A DNA stretch of 64,000 nucleotides from Flavobacteriales bacterium. GTDB taxonomy: Bacteria; Bacteroidota; Bacteroidia; Flavobacteriales_D; Crocinitomicaceae. The notes under the pieces were generated by a model. That model searched no databases, was not told the origin of the DNA, and saw nothing but the letters and a program-made list of their open reading frames with translations. The position numbers were made by a program, and so were the translations under genes. Of this stretch, positions 27,357-35,902 are shown piece after piece. Location: the NCBI GenBank assembly GCA_947497485.1, contig CANMHB010000005.1, positions 62,001 to 126,000 on the forward strand, given 5' to 3'. Positions within the stretch are counted from its first letter, which is position 1; the number at the start of each line of letters is the position of its first letter.

Positions 27357-28595
27357 ATGAATATGAAAGCACTTTTAGAAAAGTTTGAAAATAAACGTCC
27401 AGAAATCGTTTTTGAATGGAAAGATCCTGAAACAGAAGCAGAAGGATGGGTAGTAATCAATTCACTTCGTGGCGGTGCGGCTGGTGGTGGAACGAGAATG
27501 AGAAAAGGACTTGACAAACGTGAAGTCGAATCACTTGCAAAAACAATGGAAGTGAAATTTACCGTAGCAGGACCTCCAATAGGTGGCGCAAAATCTGGTA
27601 TTAATTTCGATCCGAAAGATCCAAGAAAAGAAGGTGTTTTAAGAAGATGGTACGCAGCCGTTTCTCCACTTTTAAAACATTATTACGGAACTGGTGGCGA
27701 CTTAAATGTAGATGAAATACATGAGGTAATTCCAATTACAGAAGATTGTGGTGTATGGCATCCGCAAGAAGGCGTTTTTAATGGTCATTTTCAACCGAAA
27801 GAATCTCAAAAAATAAATCGAATTGGCCAACTACGTCAAGGTGTTTTAAAAGTCATTGAGGATGAGAACTACTCTCCTTCTGTTGACCGAAAATTTGTGG
27901 TTGCGGATATGATTACGGGTTACGGTGTCGCTGAATCGATTCGTCATTTTTATGCTATTTGGGGAGGTGAGCTTAAGGGTAAACGAGTGATTGTTCAAGG
28001 TTGGGGAAATGTGGGTTCAGCAGCAGCATATTATCTTGCTCAAAATGGTGCTAAAATCGTAGGAATCATTGATCGTGTGGGAGGAATTATTGCTGAAAAC
28101 GGTTTATCATTTGAAGAGGTAAAATCACTGTATTTGAATAAAAATGGAAATGAATTAGTTTCTCCAAATATGCTGACCTATGAAGAGGTAAACTCAAAAA
28201 TTTGGGATGTTAATGCCGATGTATTCACGCCTTGTGCAGGAAGTAGAATGATTTCTGAAGATCAATTAAATAGAATGCTAAGGGCAGGCGTTTCGGTAAT
28301 CTCTTCTGGAGCAAATGTACCTTTTGCAGATCCTGAAATATTCTTTGGAGCAATTGCTGAAAAAGCCGACTCTTCCCTATCGCTAATTCCTGATTTTATT
28401 GCTAACTGCGGAATGGCGCGTGTTTTTGCGTATTTGATGAGTAATGACTTGAATAAGTTGGAAGACGAAGCAATTTTTCAGGATACAAGTTCAACCATAA
28501 TGGAAGCTTTAAAACATACAAATCAAATCAATCCATCTAATATCGGAATTGCAAAATCTGCATTTGAAGTAGCCTTGAAACAATTGGTGAAGTAA
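27357..28595 (+). CDS. Glu/Leu/Phe/Val dehydrogenase family enzyme
   Basis: NAD(P)-dependent oxidative deamination of an amino acid. The substrate region includes INSLRGGAAGGGTRMRKGLD near residue 38 and the catalytic-lysine segment VAGPPIGGAKSGINFDP near residue 70, with YGTGGDLNVDE further on. The Rossmann nucleotide site is RVIVQGWGNVGSAAAYYLAQ near residue 212. CGMARVFAYLM lies near residue 340. At 412 residues it matches the family, but whether glutamate or a branched amino acid is the substrate cannot be read from the sequence. Another ATG lies two codons downstream. It overlaps nhaA by one base. Confidence 0.9.
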   Translation: MNMKALLEKFENKRPEIVFEWKDPETEAEGWVVINSLRGGAAGGGTRMRKGLDKREVESLAKTMEVKFTVAGPPIGGAKSGINFDPKDPRKEGVLRRWYAAVSPLLKHYYGTGGDLNVDEIHEVIPITEDCGVWHPQEGVFNGHFQPKESQKINRIGQLRQGVLKVIEDENYSPSVDRKFVVADMITGYGVAESIRHFYAIWGGELKGKRVIVQGWGNVGSAAAYYLAQNGAKIVGIIDRVGGIIAENGLSFEEVKSLYLNKNGNELVSPNMLTYEEVNSKIWDVNADVFTPCAGSRMISEDQLNRMLRAGVSVISSGANVPFADPEIFFGAIAEKADSSLSLIPDFIANCGMARVFAYLMSNDLNKLEDEAIFQDTSSTIMEALKHTNQINPSNIGIAKSAFEVALKQLVK

Positions 28596-29734
28596 TGAAT
28601 AAAAACGGAAATCTCTTCAAAGAGTTTTTCGAAGGTGAAAAGTCTGGTGGAATCGTATTAATTTTTGCTACGCTAATTTCACTCATCATCGCCAATTCCG
28701 AATGGAGTGAATCCTATAATCATTTTTGGCATCACAACATTCTCGGATTTAAAATCGAAACGTGGGTTAATGATGGATTAATGTCCATTTTTTTCCTTCT
28801 AATTGGACTTGAACTAAAACGAGAATTTACATCTGGTGAATTATCTGAACGTAAAAAAGCGACACTTCCTTTTGTTAGCGCACTTGGTGGAGTTTTGGTT
28901 CCTGCCTTAATTTACACCATATTCAACTTCAAAACAAATACACAATCAGGCTTTGGAATCCCAATGGCAACGGATATTGCATTTGCGCTCGGTGCTTTAT
29001 CTTTGTTAGGAAATCGAATTCCATTATCTATCAAGGTATTTTTAACTGCACTGGCGGTAATTGATGATTTAGCTGCAATTGTGGTAATTGCATTATTTTA
29101 TTCAACTTCCATAAATTGGATTTACCTATTGATAGCTTTAACAGCGTTTGGATTATTACTCACATTGAATAAATTCAAGGTTAAAAATCTTATTCCATAC
29201 CTCGTGATTGGGGTTTTTATGTGGTACTTTATGCATCATTCGGGAATCCATGCTACCATTAGTGGAGTTTTGTTGGCTTTCGCTATTCCGGCGACGAAAA
29301 ATGAGTCTAAATCACCTGCAGGTATTTTGCAGGATTGGCTTGATAAACCTGTTCCATTCTTAATATTACCTCTTTTCGCGATGGCAAATACGGCAATTGA
29401 AATCAATCCAAATTGGAATGAATTCTTTACATCAAATTACACGCTCGGAATTCTTTTAGGGCTTGTAATTGGGAAACCGATAGGCATTACTCTGTTCACC
29501 TACATTTCGATTAAATTAGGTATTTGTCAATTGCCTGAAAAAACTAGTTGGTCTCAATTATTTGCTGTTTCTATTCTCGGAGGAATCGGATTTACTATGT
29601 CAATTTTTGTAACCTTATTGGCATTTGATAATTCCTTAATAATAGATAATTCTAAGTTAATGATCTTAATCTCTTCTTTGATTGCTGGAATACTCGGGAT
29701 TGTCCTTTTACGGTTCACGAGCAAAGCAAAATAA
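28595..29734 (+). CDS. nhaA: Na+/H+ antiporter NhaA
   Basis: Inner-membrane electrogenic sodium/proton antiporter of 379 residues with about a dozen hydrophobic helices. Family marks are MSIFFLLIGLELKREFTSGE near residue 63, GIPMATDIAFALGALSLLG near residue 121 and the paired ion-site aspartates in TALAVIDDLAAIVVIALFY near residue 150. The C-terminal SILGGIGFTMSIFVTLLAF is also typical. It starts on the last base of the preceding dehydrogenase gene (TAATG), so translation is likely coupled. Confidence 0.96.
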   Translation: MNKNGNLFKEFFEGEKSGGIVLIFATLISLIIANSEWSESYNHFWHHNILGFKIETWVNDGLMSIFFLLIGLELKREFTSGELSERKKATLPFVSALGGVLVPALIYTIFNFKTNTQSGFGIPMATDIAFALGALSLLGNRIPLSIKVFLTALAVIDDLAAIVVIALFYSTSINWIYLLIALTAFGLLLTLNKFKVKNLIPYLVIGVFMWYFMHHSGIHATISGVLLAFAIPATKNESKSPAGILQDWLDKPVPFLILPLFAMANTAIEINPNWNEFFTSNYTLGILLGLVIGKPIGITLFTYISIKLGICQLPEKTSWSQLFAVSILGGIGFTMSIFVTLLAFDNSLIIDNSKLMILISSLIAGILGIVLLRFTSKAK

Positions 29735-29829
29735 ATCGATATAACAATCGTATGTGAATATCTCAAAACACTCGTGAATTTTTGATTTGATATTCAATCT
29801 ATTTTTATCCAAAATAATTATCAAACAAC

Positions 29830-30594
29830 ATGAAAAAGAAGTTTAATCTTAAGTTTATTTTCACTGCAGCAATCGCGCTTGTTGCAATTATTTCATTTGC
29901 TCAATCTGATACTGCTGGAATTCAAATGGCAGATACCGCCTCTGAACAAGTTAAAATCACTGAGGAAATATCGGCTTTCGATTTCCTAATGAAAGGTGGA
30001 ATCTTCCTAATTCCGATTGGAATTTTGTTATTCTACACAATCGTAGTAATCGTAGAGCGTGTATTATTTATTCGAAGAATGACGCAGTTGAATACGAACA
30101 TGTTAAATCAAATAAAAGGCGATCTTTCAAACGGAAATATTCAAGGCGCTTTGAATTCAATTTCAAGTGATCAAACTTCATATGCAAATGTCGTAAGAGA
30201 AGGTGTTTTAACCGTAGGTCGACCTATTTCGCAAATCGAATCCAATATGGAGAAAGTGGCAAATATTGAAATTGGTAAAATGGAAAAAAATATTGGTCAC
30301 CTTGGATTGATTGCTGGTATTGCTCCTACCCTCGGATTCATTGGAACAATCTCTGGGGTAATTAAGATTTTCTATATGATTTCCATTACCGAAAATGTTT
30401 CCATCGGAAATATCTCAGGTGGATTGTATGAAAAAATGATTAGTAGTGGCTCTGGGTTAATTGTTGGAATAATCGCATTCACTGGATATCACCTTTTGAA
30501 TGGCATGATAGACAATTTCGCGTTAGCCATTCAAAAAATAAATTTAGAATTTGTAAACCTTATTCATAGACCAAGCAATGGCGATAAAGCGTAA
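29830..30594 (+). CDS. exbB: MotA/TolQ/ExbB proton-channel family protein
   Basis: Channel-forming partner of the ExbB-ExbD-TonB energy-transducing complex that powers outer-membrane transport. It begins with a signal-peptide-like hydrophobic segment ending near SFAQ (about residue 26). Transmembrane segments follow at about 55-77 (GGIFLIPIGILLFYTIVVIV), about 155-180 (LGLIAGIAPTLGFIGTISGV) and about 195-225. The APTLGFIGTISGV stretch carries the Thr/Gly pattern of the proton path. At 254 residues it is normal. The exbD start lies inside its last 17 bases. Confidence 0.93.
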   Translation: MKKKFNLKFIFTAAIALVAIISFAQSDTAGIQMADTASEQVKITEEISAFDFLMKGGIFLIPIGILLFYTIVVIVERVLFIRRMTQLNTNMLNQIKGDLSNGNIQGALNSISSDQTSYANVVREGVLTVGRPISQIESNMEKVANIEIGKMEKNIGHLGLIAGIAPTLGFIGTISGVIKIFYMISITENVSIGNISGGLYEKMISSGSGLIVGIIAFTGYHLLNGMIDNFALAIQKINLEFVNLIHRPSNGDKA

Positions 30595-30979
30595 CAGACG
30601 ATTTCATGCTGAAGTTGCTACCTCAGCATTGAGCGACATCATGTTTTTCTTGTTGTTGTTCTTCTTAATCATTTCCACTCTTGCTAACCCAAATGTGATC
30701 AAGGTTCCTTTGCCGAAATCTGATGCAAATGAAAAAACAAATAAGCCGCATGTAACAGTTACGCTGGATGAGAATGGGAAATATTATGTAGATAAACGAG
30801 AAGTAGCATTTGGTGAGCTTGAGCAGGTGCTTTTGGAATCAACAACCAAATTAAATGATAACACAGTCATTCTGAGAATACCTGGAGAATCAAAAGTTCA
30901 ATTGATGGTAGACCTATTGAAAATTGGAATGGTTCATGATTTGAAAATGTTAATTTCTACTGCTCCTGTTAGCAATTAA
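30578..30979 (+). CDS. exbD: Biopolymer transport protein ExbD/TolR
   Basis: A 133-residue single-pass protein: basic N-terminus (AIKRNRRFH), transmembrane helix with the essential Asp (TSALSDIMFFLLLFFLIIST, Asp near residue 19) and a periplasmic domain ending in DLKMLISTAPV. The Asp in the helix is the proton carrier in the family. Overlap of 17 bases with exbB and proximity to the TonB-like gene define an exbB-exbD-tonB cluster. Only one exbD is present here, although many Bacteroidota have two. Confidence 0.94.
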   Translation: MAIKRNRRFHAEVATSALSDIMFFLLLFFLIISTLANPNVIKVPLPKSDANEKTNKPHVTVTLDENGKYYVDKREVAFGELEQVLLESTTKLNDNTVILRIPGESKVQLMVDLLKIGMVHDLKMLISTAPVSN

Positions 30980-31025
30980 ATTGTAACGAAACAAATCATT
31001 AACGTTAAAACCAAAATAGTTTGTT

Positions 31026-31781
31026 ATGCATGCTCTTAATTTAGACGAATTTCAAGATAAAAGTGATCGCAAAAAAGCCGTTATTGTTTCATCGGTATCT
31101 TTGGTTTTGTTTCTGCTTATTTCTTACTTCATTACATTTCATATTCAGCCTGCTATTCCTGTTGATCTTCCTCCTTTGAATTCAGATGAAGTTGTAGAGG
31201 AATTCATGATTGACAATGTAGAACTAACAAGAGAGGATGGCGGCGGTGGCGGCGGAACACCAAGCAAAGCTCCTATCGATGAGCCGAAAGAACAAACACG
31301 TGAATACCTAACTTCGAGTAATTCAGATGTTAAAGTGAATTCTGGTAAATCTCAAAATCAAAATTCGGACAATGGTAACAATACCAGTTCCACATCAACG
31401 CAATCCAATAATCCATTCGCAAGTGGCGGAACCGGTGGAAATGAAGGTGCAGGAAAAGGTAAATTTGGAGGTGTTGGAAATGGTGGTAACGGTGAAGACG
31501 GCCCAGGAACTGGTGGAGGTGGTGGAACCAGAGTTCGATTGAATGACCCAGTTTTACCAGAATATGAGATTAATTATGCGAGTCAAGTTTATCTGCAGTT
31601 AAATATCAACGGAAATGGCGAGGTTGTAAATGCAAAATGTATAAAATCTAAATCTACTTGTTCTGACCAAAAAATCATTGATGATGTAATTCGCCAGGTT
31701 ATCAAACAAGTAAAATACAAAAAAGACCCAAGTACAGCGCTAGCAATTACTTATATCACATTAAACATTCGTGCAAACTAG
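31026..31781 (+). CDS. TonB-like energy transducer
   Basis: A 251-residue protein with a cytoplasmic N-terminus (about 20 residues) and one transmembrane helix (VIVSSVSLVLFLLISYFITF, residues about 19-38). A long glycine/asparagine/serine-rich linker covers about residues 75-170, including six consecutive Gly and GTGGGGGTRVR. The C-terminal domain (about 175-251) has VYLQLNINGNGEVVNAKCIK and ends in AITYITLNIRAN. The layout is that of TonB, but the linker is Gly-rich rather than Pro-Lys-rich and the C-terminal match is loose. The position after exbB and exbD supports the call. The next gene overlaps it by 11 bases. Confidence 0.75.
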   Translation: MHALNLDEFQDKSDRKKAVIVSSVSLVLFLLISYFITFHIQPAIPVDLPPLNSDEVVEEFMIDNVELTREDGGGGGGTPSKAPIDEPKEQTREYLTSSNSDVKVNSGKSQNQNSDNGNNTSSTSTQSNNPFASGGTGGNEGAGKGKFGGVGNGGNGEDGPGTGGGGGTRVRLNDPVLPEYEINYASQVYLQLNINGNGEVVNAKCIKSKSTCSDQKIIDDVIRQVIKQVKYKKDPSTALAITYITLNIRAN

Positions 31782-33006
31782 CTATAGAGATTCCATAGAT
31801 TGGCTTTTTAAACAATTTCCTTCTTATCAAAATATTGGCGCACCCGCTTATAAACCCGGGTTAGATCGAGTTTATTATTTATTAAATTACTTCGGGAATC
31901 CCGAAAATGAATTAAAATTCATACATGTTGCTGGCACAAATGGTAAAGGTTCCACATGTTCGTATATTGCCTCCTATCTAACTGAAACAGGAGAAAAAGT
32001 TGGTTTATTTACTTCACCACATATTTACGATTTTCGCGAGCGAATTAGAATTAACGGGAATCAAATCACTAAAGAATTTGTTGTTTCATTCTGCAATAAA
32101 ATTATCGAATCAAAACTTGAAATTTCACCTAGTTTTTTTGAGATTACCTTCGCAATGGCACTTGCCTACTTTAAACAAGAAGAATGCACCATTTGTGTTA
32201 TTGAAACCGGATTAGGCGGAAGACTCGATGCAACGAATGTTATCAAACCACTTGTAAGCGTTATAACAAATATCGGTTTTGACCATACCCAATTTTTAGG
32301 AAATACCTTTTCCGAAATTGCTACGGAAAAGGCTGGAATCATAAAAGAACGAGTTCCGGTTATCATTGGTAAGACCAATCCTGAAACGAAAAAAGTATTT
32401 CTAGAAGTTTCTAAAAATAAAAATGCTGAAATACATTTTGCTGAAAACGAAAAACTTCCAAGCGGAATCAACCTACCACTTTATCAACAAATGAACCTTC
32501 GATCGGCACTGAAAGCTCTCGAAATAATTGGGTTTCGAGTTGATTCCGAAATACTTAATCGCTCACTGACTAATTTGCATTTCAATACCGGTTATTTTGG
32601 TCGCCTAACGCAAATTCAGGAAAAACCTCACATTTTCATCGATGTGTCGCACAATAAAGAAGGATTAACGGCATCAATTGAATCAATCACCAATTCATTA
32701 GACGGTCAATTGCAAATCTTATTTGGAGCTTCATCCGATAAAAACGTCGAAGAAATGTTGGCTTGTTTTCCAGTCAATTCTGAAATCCATTTGTGCACGT
32801 TTAAAAATGAACGAAGCTTGCGTCTTTCTCAACTTGAAGAATTGAAAAATGGTGATTCGCGTGTTCGAACAATTTTCAATGACATTAATAATGGATTGAT
32901 TGAAATTTCTGGCCAAATGCAAGAAAATGATACACTTTTGGTCACTGGAAGTTTTTTCTTGATTTCAGATATTAATCGAAATAAATTTTTAGACTTCAAA
33001 AAGTAA
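31771..33006 (+). CDS. folC: Folylpolyglutamate synthase / dihydrofolate synthase
   Basis: Mur-ligase-family enzyme that adds glutamate to (dihydro)folate with ATP. The N-terminal ATP loop is FIHVAGTNGKGSTCSYIASY near residue 50, followed by VGLFTSPHIYDFRERIRING. The second part of the site is CVIETGLGGRLDATNVI near residue 142 and TNIGFDHTQFLGNTFSEIA near residue 168. FIDVSHNKEGL near residue 290 belongs to the C-terminal domain. The start is GTG at 31771, inside the end of the TonB-like gene; no ATG is available before the conserved N-terminus. The 411 residues are typical. Confidence 0.94.
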   Translation: MQTSYRDSIDWLFKQFPSYQNIGAPAYKPGLDRVYYLLNYFGNPENELKFIHVAGTNGKGSTCSYIASYLTETGEKVGLFTSPHIYDFRERIRINGNQITKEFVVSFCNKIIESKLEISPSFFEITFAMALAYFKQEECTICVIETGLGGRLDATNVIKPLVSVITNIGFDHTQFLGNTFSEIATEKAGIIKERVPVIIGKTNPETKKVFLEVSKNKNAEIHFAENEKLPSGINLPLYQQMNLRSALKALEIIGFRVDSEILNRSLTNLHFNTGYFGRLTQIQEKPHIFIDVSHNKEGLTASIESITNSLDGQLQILFGASSDKNVEEMLACFPVNSEIHLCTFKNERSLRLSQLEELKNGDSRVRTIFNDINNGLIEISGQMQENDTLLVTGSFFLISDINRNKFLDFKK

Positions 33007-33053
33007 ATTGATTGGAAGCTTTAATAATTCTTCGCGTAATTTGAGAAAAATAT

Positions 33054-33061
33054 TAACTTTG
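33054..33061 (+). promoter_or_regulatory. -7 element of pyrR, probably giving a leaderless mRNA
   Basis: TAACTTTG followed by C is a perfect TAnnTTTG and ends 5 bases before the pyrR ATG at 33067. Transcription would therefore begin at or next to the start codon. The -33 position shows TTC or TCG rather than TTG. Confidence 0.5.
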
Positions 33062-33066
33062 CCTTG

Positions 33067-33615
33067 ATGGAAAAACAAGTGATTCTAAATTCCAAACACC
33101 TGGAACTCACACTGAATCGCCTTTGTTATGAATTAATTGAATCCCACAACGATTTTTCGGAAACAGTTTTAGTTGGTCTTCAACCGCGCGGAGTTCAAGT
33201 TGTAGCTCGTTTAAAAAAACAATTGGAAAACATTTTGACGAAAGAAGTGCAATGTGGAAATCTAGATATAACTTTCTTTCGTGATGACTTCCGCAGAAGA
33301 GAAAAACCACTCATTCCAAGTATAACCAATTTGGATTTCAGTATTGAGAATAAGAAAGTAGTATTAGTTGACGACGTTCTATATACCGGTCGAACAATTC
33401 GCTCTGGATTAGATGCATTGTTAACCTTTGGGCGACCATCTAAAATTGAATTGCTGGTGCTCATTGATCGTCGATTTAGACGAGATTTACCAATTCAGGC
33501 AAATTACATTGGTAAAGCCGTTGATACCCTTGTTTCTGAACGCGTTTCTGTAGAATGGAAAGAAACCGAAGGAGAAGATAAAGTAGTTTTATTTACAAAA
33601 GATAAGAATGAATAA
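33067..33615 (+). CDS. pyrR: PyrR-type uracil phosphoribosyltransferase/regulator
   Basis: A 182-residue phosphoribosyltransferase-fold protein. The PRPP loop is KVVLVDDVLYTGRTIRSGLD near residue 98, and the typical PyrR N-terminal half contains LVGLQPRGVQVVARLKKQ. The end has LIDRRFRRDLPIQANYIGK. PyrR either regulates pyr genes by RNA binding or acts as a uracil phosphoribosyltransferase. Its overlap of 8 bases with pyrB links it to pyrimidine synthesis. The ATG at 33067 is preferred over a TTG directly before it. Confidence 0.93.
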   Translation: MEKQVILNSKHLELTLNRLCYELIESHNDFSETVLVGLQPRGVQVVARLKKQLENILTKEVQCGNLDITFFRDDFRRREKPLIPSITNLDFSIENKKVVLVDDVLYTGRTIRSGLDALLTFGRPSKIELLVLIDRRFRRDLPIQANYIGKAVDTLVSERVSVEWKETEGEDKVVLFTKDKNE

Positions 33616-34537
33616 TATCAGTGTTGATCATTTAACTGGAATCAAAGACCTCACTTCCGAGGACATTCAATTAATTTTCAAAACTGCTGACAGCTTCAAA
33701 GAAGTCATCAATCGACCAATTAAAAAAGTTCCTACTCTTCGTGACATTACCATTGCCAATATCTTTTTTGAAAACTCAACACGAACAAGGCTTTCATTCG
33801 AATTAGCAGAAAAAAGACTTTCAGCTGATGTGGTTAATTTTAGCGCATCAGGAAGTTCAGTAAAAAAGGGCGAAACACTGATTGACACCGTCAATAACAT
33901 CCTTTCGATGAAAGTTGATATGGTTGTTATGCGTCACTCAAGCCCTGGAGCTGCAGAATTTCTTTCAAAGAAAGTTAATGCACGCGTAATAAACGCTGGT
34001 GATGGAACGCACGAACACCCGACACAAGCTTTACTTGACGCTTTTTCAATTCGAGAGAAACTTGGGACAGTTGAAGGAAAAAAGGTTGTAATCGTAGGTG
34101 ATATACTACATTCTAGGGTAGCTTTATCAAATATTTACTGCCTCCAAAAATTAGGAGCAGAAGTAATGGTTTGTGGACCAACTACGCTCATACCAAAATA
34201 CATCGCAGATTTAGGTGTTAAAGTATCTCATAACCTAATTGAAGCGCTCGAATGGTGCGATGTTGCAAATATTTTAAGAATTCAATTGGAAAGACAAGAC
34301 ATCAAATATTTCCCTTCACTTCGTGAATATTCGCAACAATTTGGCTTGAATAAAGAAATTTTAAATTCCCTTTCAAAAGAAATTGTGGTGATGCACCCTG
34401 GACCAATCAATCGAGGAGTTGAAATAACAAGTGATGTTGCGGATTCCAAGCAAAGTATTATACTCCAGCAAGTTGAAAACGGAGTTGCAATTAGAATGGC
34501 TGTAATTTATTTACTTGCCTCTAAAATTGAAAGGTAA
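33608..34537 (+). CDS. pyrB: Aspartate carbamoyltransferase catalytic subunit
   Basis: Condenses carbamoyl phosphate and aspartate in pyrimidine synthesis. The carbamoyl-phosphate motif FENSTRTRLSFELAEKRL lies near residue 53. VNAGDGTHEHPTQALLDAFS near residue 130 and VMHPGPINRGVEI near residue 260 contribute to the active site. The 309-residue length is standard for the catalytic subunit. No regulatory pyrI subunit gene is adjacent. It starts within the last codons of pyrR. Confidence 0.97.
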   Translation: MNNISVDHLTGIKDLTSEDIQLIFKTADSFKEVINRPIKKVPTLRDITIANIFFENSTRTRLSFELAEKRLSADVVNFSASGSSVKKGETLIDTVNNILSMKVDMVVMRHSSPGAAEFLSKKVNARVINAGDGTHEHPTQALLDAFSIREKLGTVEGKKVVIVGDILHSRVALSNIYCLQKLGAEVMVCGPTTLIPKYIADLGVKVSHNLIEALEWCDVANILRIQLERQDIKYFPSLREYSQQFGLNKEILNSLSKEIVVMHPGPINRGVEITSDVADSKQSIILQQVENGVAIRMAVIYLLASKIER

Positions 34538-34544
34538 TTTTTAT

Positions 34545-34552
34545 TACATTTG
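34545..34552 (+). promoter_or_regulatory. -7 element of the STAS-rnz transcript
   Basis: TACATTTG is a perfect TAnnTTTG 15 bases before the STAS gene start. The leader contains AGGAAG just before the ATG, one of the few purine-rich ribosome-binding candidates in this window. Confidence 0.45.
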
Positions 34553-34566
34553 AAAAAAAGGAAGTC

Positions 34567-34905
34567 ATGAATTTCACTACTGAACAAATTGGCAAGGCGA
34601 TTCTGATAAGCTCTCATGTTGAGAAACTAGATGCGAGTAATGCTCCAGAGCTCAAGGCTCAGTTTTTACATTTGAATAAAAATGGCTTTAATGAACTCAT
34701 TTTTGACCTGTCTAAAACGAAATATTGTGATTCTTCCGGATTAAGTGCAATACTTGTTGCAAATCGCTTATGCAGAGATACAAATGGATCATTTGACCTT
34801 TGTGGACTTCAGGTTAATGTTCAAAAAATGATTGAAATTGCACAATTAGACAAGGTTCTAAATATTTCTGAGAACAAAGAGATTGCTCTTTCTAAAAATT
34901 CGTGA
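34567..34905 (+). CDS. STAS-domain anti-sigma factor antagonist
   Basis: A 112-residue STAS protein, the fold of SpoIIAA-type anti-anti-sigma factors, which control partner kinases or anti-sigma factors by phosphorylation. The core ELIFDLSKTKYCDSSGLSAI has D55-S56-S57-G58-L59, where S56 aligns with the phosphorylated serine. No anti-sigma kinase, phosphatase or sigma factor is next to it, so its target is unknown. It overlaps rnz by 4 bases (GTGA). It might work with the SiaC-like protein at 48505-48891, but that link is speculative. Confidence 0.88.
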   Translation: MNFTTEQIGKAILISSHVEKLDASNAPELKAQFLHLNKNGFNELIFDLSKTKYCDSSGLSAILVANRLCRDTNGSFDLCGLQVNVQKMIEIAQLDKVLNISENKEIALSKNS

Positions 34906-35825
34906 GTTTTTCAATAACTATTTTAGGCAGTGGTGCCGCACTTCCAACTGGTCGAAGAAATCCTACATCACAGTATATTTTTTGCAACAATCGCCACATC
35001 TTAATTGATTGCGGTGAAGGGACGCAAATGCAGTTGCGCAAATACGGAATTCCATTTCAACGAATTTCCCATATTTTCATTTCACACCTACATGGAGATC
35101 ATTTTTTTGGATTGCCAGGACTTTTGAGCACGATGAATTTACTAGGTCGGAATCGAGGAGTTACAATCTATGGTCCAGCGCAATTAAAAGACATTTTAAA
35201 GCAACTTTTTGAATGTGGTGGTCAAAAACTAATGTTTAAATTAAATTTCATTCCAACCTCAACCGATGGCGAACAAATTCTTTTCGAAGACCGACTGATT
35301 AAAATCACAAGTTTTCCATTGAAGCACCGCATTCCAACTACCGGATTCCGCATTCAAGAGAAACAGAAAGAATACCGATTGAACCCAGATGCAATTGAGA
35401 AAGATCATGTTCCAATTGAATTTTTTCATCGCTTAAAAAAAGGAGAATCACCAACAAATGAGCAAGGAAAGATTTTAAATTTTACCAAATACACCTTTCC
35501 TCCAAAACCAAGTTTATCCTATTCATACTGTTCTGACACTGCATATTTCGAAGACCTAATCCCGTTTATTGAAAAGTCAACCCTACTCTATCACGAGGCA
35601 ACATTCCTTGAAAAAGAAAGTGACCGAGCAAAACTAACATTTCATTCAACTGCTAAAGAGGCCGCAATCATTGCAAAAAAAGCCGATGTTAACCACCTAG
35701 TTTTAGGTCATCTCTCATCCAGATACAACGAACAAGATAGTCATTTAAGTGAGGCTCAAATTGAATTTGAAAAAACAACGATCGCGGAGGATGGTTTAAA
35801 AATCGATCTACTCAAAATTAATTGA
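34902..35825 (+). CDS. rnz: Ribonuclease Z
   Basis: Zinc-dependent endonuclease of the metallo-beta-lactamase fold that trims tRNA 3' ends. The N-terminus SFSITILGSGAALPTGRRNP is typical, as is LIDCGEGTQMQLRKYGIPFQ. The metal motif is FISHLHGDHFFGLPGL near residue 60 (HxHxDH). SYCSDTAYFEDLI near residue 205 and LVLGHLSSRY near residue 265 supply further ligands. It starts with GTG inside the STAS gene's stop codon. The 307 residues match the short RNase Z form. It may act together with the CCA enzyme encoded at 49782-51218. Confidence 0.95.
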   Translation: MSFSITILGSGAALPTGRRNPTSQYIFCNNRHILIDCGEGTQMQLRKYGIPFQRISHIFISHLHGDHFFGLPGLLSTMNLLGRNRGVTIYGPAQLKDILKQLFECGGQKLMFKLNFIPTSTDGEQILFEDRLIKITSFPLKHRIPTTGFRIQEKQKEYRLNPDAIEKDHVPIEFFHRLKKGESPTNEQGKILNFTKYTFPPKPSLSYSYCSDTAYFEDLIPFIEKSTLLYHEATFLEKESDRAKLTFHSTAKEAAIIAKKADVNHLVLGHLSSRYNEQDSHLSEAQIEFEKTTIAEDGLKIDLLKIN

Positions 35826-35856
35826 ACATGACTTTTAATCAGCGAAAATCCACCAC

Positions 35857-35884
35857 TTGTTCCAATTATTTCTAGTTATATTTA
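35857..35884 (+). promoter_or_regulatory. Promoter of the E3-like flavoprotein gene
   Basis: TTG (35857-35859), a 17-base spacer and TATATTTA (35877-35884), one mismatch to TAnnTTTG. It lies 18 bases before the ATG at 35903. Confidence 0.45.
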
Positions 35885-35902
35885 CGCTCAAATGAATTCA
35901 AC

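Noticed and set aside
31230..31550. Glycine-coding repeat (GGC/GGT runs) as a tandem-repeat element
   Set aside because: It is simply the glycine-rich linker of the TonB-like protein, with non-identical codons.
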